Assembly: GCA_036925085.1 (NCBI GenBank)
Contig: JAUPFP010000011.1
Coordinates: 4,927,628-4,991,627, forward strand
DNA length: 64,000 nucleotides
From: Brachycybe producta
Taxonomy: Eukaryota; Arthropoda; Diplopoda; Playtdesmida; Andrognathidae
Reading direction: 5' to 3'
A program made the position numbers and the translations under genes. Below the pieces are notes generated by a model. It searched no databases, was not told where the DNA came from, and saw nothing but the letters and a program-made list of their open reading frames with translations. Positions 23,501 through 33,189 of the stretch are shown one piece after another. Within the stretch, counting starts at the first letter, position 1. The number at the start of each line of letters is the position of its first letter.

Positions 23501-26500
23501 CAAAAAAATTAGCATGTACTTATTACGTGTTTATTACCTTCACGATGATTCTTTTTTTGGAAATTCTGAAAGGTCCTTCTAGTTTTAATTAACATTTAAA
23601 ATCTTACGTTTTTTAAACTCCATGTTAAGTCCCATATGACCAAAAAACCGTCACCCAAACATTTGAAGAACTCCCATTAAAAACGATTTAGAAGAATCAC
23701 ATAAAAATTATCACGTGCATTAATGTATTGGCTTCACGATGTTTTATTTTTATAAGCTTAGCACGCGAAATTATTTTTCTATTAAATATTATGTGACTTG
23801 AAACCTGGAGAAAAACCGTTAAAAAACCGGTTTTTTCAATTAAAAATGATCGCAGCGCCTACACTCGGGGAAATTTTGAACTAAACGTTGTATCTAGGCT
23901 CTTAACTCCATTGACGTCTAATAGAAGCGTTCACTAACAAAACAAGGGATTCAAGGAACCCTATAGACCTCCATTGCTTTAATATATGCTTTCATATATC
24001 AAATAACCAACTTTTTTTTCATTGTTACATGTGTGCGCATGAGTACGCACATGAACACACGTGCGCGCATGAGTATGCACATGTGCGCATGTGTATGCAC
24101 ATGTACACACTTGTGCGCATGTGTACGCACATGTACACACTTGTGCGCATGTGTACGCACATGTACACACTTGTGCGCATGTGTATGCACATGTACACAC
24201 TTGTGCGCATGTGTACGCACATGTACACACTTATGCGCATGTGTACGCACATGTACACACTTGTGCGCATGTGTACGCACATGTATAGACGTGTGCGCAT
24301 GTGTATATAGATAAACACATGTATGTATTCAAGTACATGACATAGTTACATGTGATGCGCATGCGTCATTCATTTGTAATAATATGGTTTAGAATGAATA
24401 TACGTCGCATGTATTCTCATCATCATTTCCTGTACCTTATCCCGCAAGCAGCAGGGTCGGCCTTGCTGGTTCTAACTCTCCACTCGTTCCGATTTTGCAC
24501 CAAGCCCCCAGTGACCCCACATGCCACCATATCCCGTTTTACTACCACATCACAGGTTTGCTTGGGTCTTCCTCTACCCCGTTTTATTCCCAGGTCTAAG
24601 TTCATTGCCTGTCTCAGCAGCCCATCTTCTCCACTCCTGAGGACATGCCCAAACCACCGCAGCCTATTTTCCTGCATCTTTTCTACTATATTTGTTACCC
24701 CTACACTACCCCTAATAAAATCATTTCTGATCCTATCCCTTCTGGTCACCCCACTCATAAACCTTAGCATTCTCAGCTCAGCTACCTGCATTCTATCCTC
24801 ATGCACCTTCTTGATTGCCCAACATTCTGACCCATACAACATAGCTGGTCTGACTACTGTTCTATAAAACTTTCCCTTCAATTTTATAGGTAACTTCCTG
24901 TCACATAAAACCCCACTAGCCTGCCTCCACCTATGCCAACCTGCTTTTATCCGGTTTGTGATGTCTAAGTCTAAGCTCCCATCATCTTGCAGCACAGATC
25001 CTAAATATTTGAAGTCATGCACCTGCTGCATTAAACTGTCCCCAAGTCTAATCCCCTCATTCAACTGTTCTTTCCCATCCCACTGGAATTTCATGTACTC
25101 CGTTTTTGCCCTACTTATTTTCAACCCCTTTGATTCCAAGGCATTCCTAGTCTCCTCTAACCTTATCTCGAGTTCTAATTTGGATTCCCCAACTAAGACT
25201 ATGTCATCTGCAAACAGCATACACCAGGGAACCTCCTGCCTCACCCCTGCCAGTAACTCATCCAGGACCAAAATAAATAGATATGGACTAAGTGCTGAGC
25301 CCTGGTGCACACCCATCCTAACACGAAAACTGTCAGAGAACCCCCAGGCAGTCTTAACGCTTGTCCGTGCATCCCTATACATGTCCCTCACCATATCTAT
25401 ATAACTCTCACCCACCCCCTTCTTCTGTAAGACCTCCCACAATAACGTCCGTGGTACTCTGTCATAGGCTTTCTCTAGATCTATAAATACCATGTGTAAC
25501 TCTTTCTTGGCAGCCCGAAACTTCTCAATAACTTGCCTTATGGCAAAAATAGGGTGCATTGTGGATTTTCCTGGCATAAACCCAAACTGACTTCCCCCAA
25601 TTGCAGTTTTACCCCGTAGTCGAGCTTCGATTACTCTCTCCCAAAGCTTCATCGTATGACTCATCAATTTAATACCTCTATAGTTCCCACATTCCTGAAC
25701 GTCACCCTTCCCTTTGAAAATAGGCACTAACCAGCTGTCCCGCCATGCACCTGGCATTCTATCCCCCATAGCCAATCTATTGAATAACTTTGTGAGCCAG
25801 GAAATGGCAACATTACCCAAGACCTTCCACACCTCTACTGGTATCCCATCTGGCCCTAAAGCCTTCCCTAGCTTCATTTTTTGCAATGCCTGAACAATTT
25901 CCTCAGCCCTAACCTGCTCCACTTCTTCTCTATCATTATTTCTTCCAGTGGAAGGCTCCTGCTCTACCCCCTCATTCATAAGCTTACTAAAATATTCCCC
26001 CCACCTGTTCCGTACTGGCTCCCTACCCCACAATACTTTGCCCCCATTATCCTTAACACTCACCACCTTTTCAATATCTCTGCCTTTATTCTCCCGAGCC
26101 CTAGCTATTCTATATACTGCCATTTCTCCTGCTCTGGTACCTAACTTGGCATACATGTCCGCATATTTCTTATGCTTTGCTAAGGCTACCTGCTGTTTGG
26201 CCTCTATCTTGGCACGCTTGTATTCTATCTGGGCCTCCCTGCTTCCATCGTGCCACCAAGTCTTGAAAGCATCTTTCTTCTTTTTAACTGCCATCTGTAC
26301 CTCCTCATCCCACCACCAAGTTTCTCTGTCTAATCGAGACCCCCCTACTCGTACTGTCCCTAGTACCTCGTTTCCACAATCACGGATCTGTTGTGCTACC
26401 CTTGTCCACAGCTCTCCTGCAGTGCCATCTAAATCCCATGCTATCTTACCTGCCATTTTCTTAAACTCTTCCACCTTGTCTGGTAATGCCCACCACCTAA

Positions 26501-29500
26501 TTGCTGTCTGTCCTCTATGTCTGACCACCTGTTTTGCACCCCTAGGTTTTAGGTCTAACACTACTAGCCTATGTTGTCCCGCTAAGTTTTCACTCGGTAT
26601 CACTTTACAATCCTTGCACTCGTTTCTATCCTCACTCCGAATCATGAAGAGATCAATCTGGGATTCTCCTGCCCTGCTCTTAAAAGTAATCAAATGTTCC
26701 TCTCGCTTCTGGAATAGTGTGTTTGCTAAAATTAACTTATGTGCCACTGCTGCCTCCAGGATACTCTCCCCTTCTTTATTTCGCTCTCCATAGCCCCACC
26801 CACCATGTACCTCTTCATACCCTTCCCTATTTCTACCTACATGTCCATTAAAGTCCCCACCAATTATGACCCGTTCCTTCCTACTCATGCCCAACATTAG
26901 GTCATCAAACTGTTCCCAGAATGCTAGCTTCCTGGCTGTATCTAATCCAACCTGGGGGCCATATGCACTAACTACATTTATAACAATGCCACCCCAAACT
27001 ACCTTTACTACTAACAGCCTACTATTTATCCGCCTAACCTCAACCACACTATGTCTGAGTTCCTGATCTAGGACAATTCCCACTCCATTTCTACCCTCCT
27101 CACTACTTGCATAAATTAATTTATACCCATCCCCAATGTCCCTGGATTTATCCCCTTTCCATCTTGTCTCCTGCAGACATGCAACATTTACCCTCCTAGC
27201 CTTTAGCACACTAGATAACTCCCTAGTCTTCCCTGTCAAACTCCCTATATTCGAGGTGCCAAACCTAAGTTTAGTACCTCCACTTCTACCACTACTTCCA
27301 AGCCCTCCTTGTTGTTGGTGCTGGACTCGCTTCTTTAGCCCCACCCGTCCACTGTGGGGTAGCCCTTGCCAATTTGTCACAGCCACCGGGCGTTGCAGCT
27401 GCGCGTCGCATACGTCGCATGTATTCTAATATACAAAAATAATAACAGAACATAGAAAGGAACACCCCTCCTAAATAATAGAAAAGTCCCCCTTTCGAAT
27501 GCTACAACTGAAAAGAGGAAGAATCGAGATTTTTTTTAAAAAAAATTACGTTTTTAAAAAATCGAAATTTTATATATCGAATCCCTCTGAATTTCATTTC
27601 ATTTCATCGTCAGAATGTTTACATCATTTTAGGTCTGATGACATTTTATTGTAGGTGGCCCCGTTTTCGAGTTGTTCGACCCACTAAAATTATGACCAAA
27701 AACTCAAAATTTGTTTCTAAAAAATTCATAAAAAAAATAACCCCTGGGTGCATGGGTGTGTACACGTGCGCACAAGTGTGTACACGTGCTCACAAGTGTG
27801 TACACGTGCGTACACATGCGCACAAGTGTGTACACGTGCGTACACATGCGCACAAGTGTGTACACGTGCGTACACATACACACAAGTGTGTACACGTGCG
27901 TACACATGCGCACAAGTGTGTACACGTGCGTACACATGCGCACACATGTAACAATGAAAAAAAAGTTGGTTATTTGATATATGAAAGCATATATTAAAGC
28001 AATGGAGGTCTATAGGGTTCCTTGAATCCCTTGTTTTGACCTCCATTGCTCTTTAGAGCAATGGAGGTATATAGGATCATGCAAGAAAAGGGGCAAAAAA
28101 GGATGTCTGTGTGTGTGTGTCCGGAGCCCCGATTTGTTCCTCAAACAACTCAAGAACGAAACGAGATAAAGACATGCAGTATTTTTCATTTGATTCCGTA
28201 AATCAATGTGAAGCTCCTGACAAAAAAATTAGAAAATTTTACCCAGGGGTTATTTTTTTATGAATTTTTTAGAAACAAATTTTGAGTTTTTGGTCATAAT
28301 TGTTTGTGGGTCGAACAACTCAAAAACGGGGACACCTACAATAAAATGTCATCAGACCTAAAATGATGTACACATTCTGACGATGAAACTGGAAAAAAAT
28401 TGTTGAAATTTTAGAGCGATTTGATATATAAAATTTCGATTTTTCAAAATCGTAATTTTTTTTTCAAAAAATGGAGATTCTTCCTCTTTCCAGTTGTAGC
28501 ATTCGAAAGGGGGGACTTTTCTATTACTTAGGAGGGGTGTTCCTTTTTATGTTCTGTTATTATTTTTGTATATTAGAATACATGTGACGTATTTTCATTT
28601 TAAACCCATATTATTACAAATGAATTGTAACTATGTCATGTACATGAGTGTTTATCTACATACACATGCGCACACGTGTGTAAATGTGCGTACGCATGCG
28701 CACACGTGTGTACATGTCCGTACACATGCGCACAAGTGTGTACATGTGCGTGCACATGCGCACAAGTGTGTACATGTGCGTGCGCATGCGCACAAGTGTG
28801 TACATGTGCGCGCACATGCGCACAAGTGTGTACATGTGCGCGCACATGTGCACAAGTGTGTACATGTGCGCGCACATGCGCACAAGTGTGTACATGTGCG
28901 CGCACGTGCGCACAAGTGTGTACATGTGCGCGCACGTGCGCACAAGTGTGTACACGTCTACGCACGTGCGCACAAGTGTGTACATGTCTGTGCACGTGTG
29001 CACAAGTGTGTACACGTCCGTGCACGTGCGCACAAGTGCGTGCACGTGCGCACAAGTGCGTACGCGTGCGCGCGTCTGCGTACACGTGCGTACGCGTGCG
29101 CACGTCTGCGTACACGTGCGTACGCGTGTGCACGTCTGCGTACACGTGCGTGCGCGTGCGCACGTCTGCGTACACGTGCGTACGCGTGTGCACGTCTGCG
29201 TACACGTGCGTACGCGTGCGCACGTCTGCGTACACGTGCGTACGCATGTGCGCACGTCTGCATACGTGTGCGTACGCATGTGCGCACGTCTGCGTACGTG
29301 TGCGTACGCATGTGCGCACGTGTGTAAGTGTGCGTACGCATGTGCACACGTGTGTAAGTGTGCGTACGCATGTGCGCACGTGTGGAAGTGTGCATACACA
29401 TGTGCACACGTGTGGAAGTGTGTATACGCATGTGCACACGTGTGGAAGTGTGTATATGCATGTGCGCACATGTGTTCATGTGCATACTCATGCGCACACA

Positions 29501-30870
29501 TGTAACAATGAAAAAAAATTGGTTATTTGATATATGAAAGCATATATGAAAGCAATGGAGGTCTATAGGGTTCCTTGAATCCCTTGTTTAGCATGATGTT
29601 TACTAACTTTTGGTAAAACCCTTTTCATACATTAACAACACTTAAAATCAGTGGCGGGGTTTTTCGATTTAGCTTTATTTCTGCATACTTTTTAATTACA
29701 TGTTATTAGTACTTATTACACATTTGTATCACACATGCATAAATAAGATCGACATAATTCGCACATCAGCAAGAAGAGTGGCACTACATGCCACAACTCA
29801 AAAAACACTTTTTTTTGGGGGGGGGGGGAATTGATGTGTTTGAAGTTGCGAGGAGATTCGTGGCTTACTTTGACAAACTTTTCAAGCTCTAAAAGCATTT
29901 TGACTATTCACGTTGTTCATATTATCGCTTCCCTAAATATAGATTGAGATTGAAAAAAAATGCCACTTTTCTTAATGTGTGCGATATGTAAACTATATAA
30001 GTAAAAATATGCAATCCAAAAAAAAGGAGCGAAACCAAGATGTAAGTTTTAGATATTAAGAGGCTACATCACAAAATGACTTCGAAAATTTTTCGCAAAG
30101 AATGCCAGCATCGTTTTCTACAGTATTGAGCTCATAGACCTAATGTCAAAGACACAGTCGCGGCATTATGTTTATTTTCAATATTTAAAGTTGTCCAAAT
30201 ATTAAGTTTTCAAAGTGCAATGAGCATCTTGACAAAAAAATTGGTAAGAACGGTTATGTTTTCTAAAAACTATTTCAAAATCGGGAATTTCTAACTCTTT
30301 ATGTTAAACATTCATTGAGCACGACCAAATAAGAAAAGAACATCCGTTAAAATGCTCGTAATAATACTTAAAAATAATTTTAAAAAAAAAACAGAAAAAA
30401 GTCAGCACGTGCGCTAATGTGTTGGCTTCACTGTGGTTTTTTAAAATTATTTTTACTTATTTTTACGAGCTATTTCAAACGCGTTCGTAAGCATAAAAAA
30501 TCCATTAAAATACGGATTTTTTGCTTACGAGCGCGTTTGAAATACCAGTTTTTTCTCATTCTATCACTCGATCAGCATGTATTTAAGTTGCACATTGCAC
30601 TTTGAAAATTTAATATTGGACAACTTTAAATATGAAAAATAAACATATTGCCGCGAGTCTGCATTGTATTTTAAAAACTATACTTTTTGTTTATATCTGT
30701 GCAGTGTCGACGGTGAGTTTGTGCCTCGAGAGGGTGATCAAGTGACGTACCGCCTATGCCTGGTTCCTCCGAAGAATGAACGCTCACAAGCAGTCCACGT
30801 TCAGATTCTAAACATGGCACCTGGAACGCATGAGAAGTGGGATGTTCCATCTAGTCCTTATGCCTATTGA
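14574..30870 (+). CDS. CARHSP1: Calcium-regulated heat-stable protein 1-like cold-shock-domain protein
   Basis: Three coding exons: 14574-14758, 18866-18988 and 30705-30870 (474 nt, 157 residues plus stop). Donors (GC/GTGCGT, GA/GTAAGA) and acceptors (TGTAG, TGCAG) fit and both introns are in phase 2. Exon 1 encodes a Ser/Pro-rich N-terminus ending in RRTRTYSA. The RTRTYS motif matches the Akt/RSK phosphorylation site of vertebrate CARHSP1 (RTRTFS). Exon 2 starts the cold-shock domain with RNP1 (NKGHGYITP) and RNP2 (DLFVHVS). Exon 3 completes it ([21 protein letters not shown]) with a short tail. The family binds single-stranded RNA and stabilises some mRNAs. The order and about 60% visible similarity to the family support orthology. 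Introns contain family C foldbacks, minisatellite elements and an intact RTE LINE. Confidence 0.93.
14779..15592. mobile_element. Family C foldback (about 800 bp, TTAA-flanked), copy 1
   Basis: Left end TTAAGAGGCTACCTCGC, right end GCGCTGTAGCCTCTTAA. The two halves are inverted copies through GCTAGCATCG, ACCCAATGTTAAA, GATCGAGTGATAGAATGAC and ATTAAAATGCTCGTAAAA. TTAA at both ends suggests a piggyBac-like non-autonomous element. It begins only about 20 bp after the donor of CARHSP1 exon 1. Other copies: 17942, 30056, 31128, 51562 and 63112. Confidence 0.75.
15600..16160. other. Intronic stretch without a recognised exon
   Basis: AT-rich intron 1 sequence of CARHSP1. No splice-compatible conserved frame was recognised. 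Confidence 0.4.
16168..16250. mobile_element. hAT-type left end (CAGCGGTCGCCAACC)
   Basis: CAGCGGTCGCCAACCTTTCGG followed by CACGGACCACTA resembles the left terminus of widespread animal hAT MITEs. No matching right end was located within a few hundred bases. Confidence 0.45.
16495..16642 (-). mobile_element. Truncated LTR fragment (family L)
   Basis: Read on the minus strand it starts TGTAACACCCAGTAAC and continues through GATCCCGCCAAAACC and the CCTCCCTCCTTC block, the first about 150 bp of the LTR described at 22395-23081. It breaks off before the TATA box. Confidence 0.7.
16643..17941. other. Intronic stretch, no confirmed exon
   Basis: Sequence of CARHSP1 intron 1. A minus-strand frame at 17034-17237 with a charged helix-like segment is discussed under rejected items. 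A short hairpin (CAGAGTTGTACAACTCTG) lies at about 17526-17543 and a C-run at 17841-17854. Confidence 0.35.
17942..18420. mobile_element. Family C foldback, 3'-truncated copy
   Basis: Starts TTAAGAGGCTACATCAC and follows the family sequence to the ACCAATTTTTTGTCA block, where it breaks. It is directly joined to a truncated family G MITE. Confidence 0.7.
18421..18826. mobile_element. MITE family G, left-truncated copy
   Basis: Begins at the AAGCTCTTCTCTGCTGAGAGCAC block, also seen at 5468 and 58675, and ends CAACAATGTATCGCAACAAA...GTGTACTAG. It ends about 40 bp upstream of CARHSP1 exon 2. Confidence 0.65.
19155..19333. mobile_element. Family P palindromic MITE copy
   Basis: Arms CGTTTGCCCCGCCCTTTTATGAGCGTCAG and its complement near 19275-19310 enclose CCATTTAG/CCAATTAG and TGACATCAGAC motifs. 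The outer edge CAGAACTGCCTGT matches the copy at 40763. Confidence 0.65.
20221..21184. mobile_element. hAT-type element with 8-bp target duplication
   Basis: Ends CAGGGCCGGTTTGAGA and (complement of) CAGCGCTGGTTCTAGG. The flanking 8-bp direct repeat AAAATTTG is perfect (20213-20220 and 21185-21192). No transposase frame survives. Confidence 0.8.
20674..20878. mobile_element. Family P palindromic MITE, best-preserved copy
   Basis: The outer arms (20674-20740 and 20810-20878) are near-perfect inverted copies from ACAGGCATTTAGAAATCGGG inward. In order: CCGCCC, TTTTATGG, ATTGG, GGGCGGAGC, CATGTGACGTCAG, CCAAT, CATAAAA, GGGCGGAGCC. These are the consensus shapes of GC box, CCAAT box and CRE, arranged nearly symmetrically. 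Confidence 0.8.
21500..22378. other. Intronic stretch without a recognised exon
   Basis: CARHSP1 intron 2. Minus-strand frames at 21616-22020 carry no recognised domain. Nothing further supported. Confidence 0.35.
22379..23905. mobile_element. TIR element (AGAGCCTAGATAC ends) interrupted by a solo LTR
   Basis: Same family as 11605-12094: ends AGAGCCTAGATAC and GTATCTAGGCTCT. The GTCGTCCATCTTGTTGTTTTG segment resumes after the LTR at 23086. A block around 23400 is repeated within the element (AAAATCGTACATTTTTTAAC at about 11822 and 23403), suggesting internal duplication. Confidence 0.7.
22395..23081 (-). mobile_element. Solo LTR, family L, 687 bp, with TACA target duplication
   Basis: On the minus strand it runs from TGTAACACCC to AAGCTCACA (TG...CA). 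It is flanked by TACA direct repeats (22391-22394 and 23082-23085) that restore the empty site seen in the paralogue at 11605. It contains GGTATAAAAGGAC (TATA box) and GAATAAAAG (polyadenylation signal), as expected of U3-R-U5. The long minus-strand frame at 22378-22731 is an LTR shadow, not a gene. Confidence 0.75.
24027..24320. repeat. 30-bp GT/AC minisatellite, array 1
   Basis: About nine units of 30 bp (GTGCGCATGTGTACGCACAT + GTACACACTT) alternate purine and pyrimidine almost perfectly. Open frames in all six readings are artefacts of the 30-bp period. Confidence 0.9.
24418..27409 (-). mobile_element. RTE-clade LINE, recent insertion with 18-bp target duplications
   Basis: The 2992-bp insertion is bounded by perfect copies of ATACGTCGCATGTATTCT (24400-24417 and 27410-27427). 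Family H copy C near 28573-28592 retains the uninterrupted target (one base different). The 3' end is the stop codon merging into TGATGATGAG with no other 3' UTR, as in RTE elements. The 5' end lies 23 bp upstream of the frame and lacks an early ATG, so slight 5' truncation is likely. Confidence 0.9.
24423..27386 (-). CDS. RTE-type LINE polyprotein: AP endonuclease plus reverse transcriptase
   Basis: An uninterrupted frame of 987 codons. The N-terminal third is an apurinic-like endonuclease with LQETRW (catalytic Glu), [15 protein letters not shown] (Asp/Asn) and QIDLF. The middle is a reverse transcriptase with [36 protein letters not shown] and the FADD catalytic box (about 25200-25211). 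The C-terminal part has the LYGSECW and RLRWFGHV segments typical of the RTE clade. There is no RNase H. Such proteins nick target DNA and copy their own RNA in place. The first in-frame residue used here is a GTG; a true ATG start is absent, consistent with 5' truncation. No frameshift or stop is seen, so the copy is young. Confidence 0.93.
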   Translation of the reverse strand: MAVTNWQGLPHSGRVGLKKRVQHQQQGGLGSSGRSGGTKLRFGTSNIGSLTGKTRELSSVLKARRVNVACLQETRWKGDKSRDIGDGYKLIYASSEEGRNGVGIVLDQELRHSVVEVRRINSRLLVVKVVWGGIVINVVSAYGPQVGLDTARKLAFWEQFDDLMLGMSRKERVIIGGDFNGHVGRNREGYEEVHGGWGYGERNKEGESILEAAVAHKLILANTLFQKREEHLITFKSRAGESQIDLFMIRSEDRNECKDCKVIPSENLAGQHRLVVLDLKPRGAKQVVRHRGQTAIRWWALPDKVEEFKKMAGKIAWDLDGTAGELWTRVAQQIRDCGNEVLGTVRVGGSRLDRETWWWDEEVQMAVKKKKDAFKTWWHDGSREAQIEYKRAKIEAKQQVALAKHKKYADMYAKLGTRAGEMAVYRIARARENKGRDIEKVVSVKDNGGKVLWGREPVRNRWGEYFSKLMNEGVEQEPSTGRNNDREEVEQVRAEEIVQALQKMKLGKALGPDGIPVEVWKVLGNVAISWLTKLFNRLAMGDRMPGAWRDSWLVPIFKGKGDVQECGNYRGIKLMSHTMKLWERVIEARLRGKTAIGGSQFGFMPGKSTMHPIFAIRQVIEKFRAAKKELHMVFIDLEKAYDRVPRTLLWEVLQKKGVGESYIDMVRDMYRDARTSVKTAWGFSDSFRVRMGVHQGSALSPYLFILVLDELLAGVRQEVPWCMLFADDIVLVGESKLELEIRLEETRNALESKGLKISRAKTEYMKFQWDGKEQLNEGIRLGDSLMQQVHDFKYLGSVLQDDGSLDLDITNRIKAGWHRWRQASGVLCDRKLPIKLKGKFYRTVVRPAMLYGSECWAIKKVHEDRMQVAELRMLRFMSGVTRRDRIRNDFIRGSVGVTNIVEKMQENRLRWFGHVLRSGEDGLLRQAMNLDLGIKRGRGRPKQTCDVVVKRDMVACGVTGGLVQNRNEWRVRTSKADPAACGIRYRK
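27755..28035 (+). mobile_element. Family H element, copy B (array plus tail only)
   Basis: Six to seven 30-bp units (27755-27950, GTGTGTACACGTGCGTACAC + ATGCGCACAA) are followed by the tail TTGGTTATTTGATATATG...GAATCCCTTGTT. The head is missing. It abuts copy A head-on and is followed directly by copy C. Confidence 0.7.
28036..29590 (+). mobile_element. Family H element, copy C, complete
   Basis: The head (28036-28660) starts with a TGACCTCCATTGC/GCAATGGAGG palindrome, followed by a GT-rich stretch and the conserved AACTCAAAAACGGGG and CATTCGAAAGG segments. The minisatellite (28665-29505) has about 28 units. The tail (29506-29590) ends GAATCCCTTGTT. TT borders, a terminal palindrome, an internal minisatellite and a lack of coding sequence resemble Helentron-derived INEs or bivalve pearl elements. 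The class is inference. Confidence 0.65.
28665..29505. repeat. 30-bp GT/AC minisatellite, array 3 (largest)
   Basis: About 28 units. The left part keeps TGCGCACAAGTGTGTACATG units. From about 29050 a shorter variant with GTCTGCGTACACGTGCGTAC takes over, showing local unit turnover. Alternating purine-pyrimidine tracts are Z-DNA-prone. Confidence 0.9.
29595..30055. other. Intronic stretch without a recognised exon
   Basis: CARHSP1 intron 2. Contains a G-run at 29817-29829 next to ACTCAAAAAACACTTTTTTTTGG, a block also seen near 53150 and 53320, so part of a dispersed repeat. Confidence 0.4.
30056..30700. mobile_element. Family C foldback copy reaching CARHSP1 exon 3
   Basis: Starts TTAAGAGGCTACATCAC. 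The right arm runs through TCTATCACTCGATCAGCATG and AACTTTAAATATGAAAAATAAAC to TGCATTGTATTTTAAAAACTATAC at about 30660-30685, where it stops within about 20 bp of the exon 3 acceptor (AG at 30703-30704). Part of the T-rich acceptor tract may derive from the element. Confidence 0.65.
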
Positions 30871-31127
30871 ACATTGAATCTTAATTATGGTACAAGAATT
30901 TATATAAAAAGAGATAAGAGGCTATTGGTATGAGTAAAATCAGTGTGATGCATTATATTGTTACATCCGTTCGACATGGTGTGTTCGGTTTTCATTTAGC
31001 CTCCTTCTTCGTCTGTTTCGTGCTCAGTTATTTTTTAAAACTTAAAAGTGGAATAAGCACTAGATTATACTGTTCATCCATTGATACTTGTTATTACTAA
31101 CTGTTGTTTTTTTTCTTCTATTTTTTA

Positions 31128-31889
31128 GGGGCTACATCACTAAATTACTGCAAAAATCTCCACAAAGAGCGCTGGCATCGTTTTTTTATAGAGCCAATAG
31201 ACCCACTGTTAAAGGAAAAAAGTTAATTTTTAAAATACACACTCGCGGCAATATGTTTATTTTTCATATTTAAACTTGTCCAATATTAAGTTTTCGAAAT
31301 ATATGCTGATCGAGTGATAGAATGACAACAAATTGGTAAGTGCGGCTATATTTTTAACAACTTTCAAAATCGAAAATTTTTACCTCTTATGTTACTTCTT
31401 ATGCCCATAAGAGGTACTCGAAAAACATCAATTGAAATGCTCGTAAAAATACCTAAAAATAAAAAAAAACAGAAAAAAGTCAGCACGTGCGCCAATGTGT
31501 GTTGGCTTCACTGTGGTTTAATTGTAGTTTTTTAAAATTATATTTATGAAATTTATTTTAGGTATTTTTACCAACATTTTAATGGATGTTTTTTGCTTAC
31601 TCAATGGCGTTTAACATAATAGTTAGAAATTCGCGATTTTGAAATATAACCGCACTTACAAATTTTTTGTCATTCTATCACTCGATCAGCATATATTTAA
31701 GGTGCACATTGCACTTTGAAAACTTAATAATGGAAACTTAAAATATGAAAAATAAACATATTCCGGCGACTGTGTATTTTTAAAATTAACATTTTTTCTT
31801 TAACATTGGGTCTATGGGCTCATTAGAAAAAAGATGCTAGCTCTCTTTGCGGGGATGTTTCGAAGTAATTTTGTGATGTAGCCTCTTAA
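31128..31889. mobile_element. Family C foldback, downstream of CARHSP1 stop
   Basis: Left end TTAGGGGCTACATCAC, right end GTGATGTAGCCTCTTAA. It lies about 260 bp after the stop codon and so probably within the 3' untranslated region or just beyond it. Confidence 0.7.
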
Positions 31890-33180
31890 AGAAAGTTTGA
31901 AAATAGCCTACGGGCTAATTTCTATAGACGATTAATTGTTTTCTAATCATCTTTGGAAATTTTCACGTAGGCTACTTTCAGAATTATTTTTAATAATGGA
32001 AGGAATTCAAATTTGGTTGTAAAAATGTTTACTAGATGGACACTTGACAGTGTATTTCAGTGCTTGTCGCACTTACTTACGTTTCAAAAATAATTGTGCG
32101 GAAAACAGAAGAACGAAACCTGAACACACACTGTATTGAAATGGTTATGCCAGATATTACATAATCAATATCTAATTTTTTATATATAGACTTATGTTGG
32201 AAATGTGTATTAATGAGATACTAGTGCCATCTATTGGTTATTTTCTTAAACTTACTCATGTTGATCGCCTTGTAATTAATGATTTCATAGCCTCTTATGT
32301 TATTAGCATTTATGATAAATATGCATATGCGCAATAGTGTTTATGGTTTGTAGATGCTTAGATTCTCACTTGAAATTCTAACCCAAAATTACTTTTGTGG
32401 GAAAGTATCATCTTTAATCCTGTGTTTTTAATTAAATAGCATGTCTGTTGTGGCTTGACATGATTTTTTTTTATCTCGATTTGTTTCCCACATAACCACA
32501 TCTTAATATTTACCCACACTTCTAACATCATAAACCTGCGTCCCCACTGGGTCTAGGACTTGTTTTGTGAATACATTTAATTGAGCCTCTTGTGTTGAAA
32601 TAAACTCATTTTGATATTAAATTCTTAAATGCTTAAAAATATTGTAGTCCAATAGCTTGGTGAGTTGATTGTGCACTTCGTGATAAAAGCACCAGACTTT
32701 GCAGACGTGAAGAACAATGTTAAAGACTTGATTTCAGATATGGAGGCACTTCGGCATGACGCCCTTTTGGCGGCCATTTTGCAAAATGGCTGACTTGTTT
32801 TTTCTTATGTTGGGAACCACAAGATTGAAAGAATTAAAGAATGAAAAACTCAAAAATGACCTTTTCATAATTATAGATGCACTAATAAACTTTTCACTTT
32901 TATTACAGTGACAAAATAAAATACTGAACACAACCATAACATTAAAATTAATAAAGTATACAACTGTCCTGAAGTTTTATAACTGAAAACATTCTTTTCT
33001 ACATACTGCAAATTTACAGAAATTCTGCCCGAAGTAGCTAAAGTGGCACTTTTCAGGTCTACTAATGTATTATAATCATGGCAATCTGCTTAATCATGAC
33101 GTACGGTGATGTACCAAATGTTCTCTGTAGGATTTAAGTTGAGGGAACATTTCGGCCGTTCGAAAGTGGTGATACTATTT
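31890..33180. other. Region 3' of CARHSP1, no gene recognised
   Basis: AT-rich. AATAAA-type signals occur at about 32598 (GAAATAAACT) and 32913 (ACAAAATAAAAT) and could serve CARHSP1. A GGCGGCCATTTTGCAAAATGGC hairpin lies at about 32767-32789, foreshadowing the adjacent minisatellite motif. Confidence 0.4.
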
Positions 33181-33189
33181 TGTATTCAA

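Larger units (their letters stand above)
23938..27750 (-). mobile_element. Minisatellite-bearing element (family H), copy A, inverted, split by an RTE LINE
   Basis: On the minus strand: head (27750 to 27428, then 24417 to 24321), 30-bp minisatellite (24320-24027), tail (24026-23938, ending GAATCCCTTGTT). The head carries the AACTCAAAATTTGTTTC and TGTCATCAGACC segments found in copies C and D. The RTE LINE inserted in the head. Confidence 0.7.

Noticed and set aside
24352..26793. Plus-strand frames of up to 281 codons at 24352-24867, 24958-25404 and 25948-26793
   Set aside because: They are antisense shadows of the RTE LINE polyprotein.
28565..29505. Possible CRISPR array because of regular 30-bp repeats
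   Set aside because: There are no unique spacers between repeats, the units vary gradually, and the context is a eukaryotic intron.
28636..29530. Overlapping frames of 180-284 codons made of Cys-Ala-His-Thr-Val repeats
   Set aside because: The 30-bp period without stops keeps all frames open in both strands. They are minisatellite artefacts, as are those at 24027-24320, 27755-27950 and 48405-49045.
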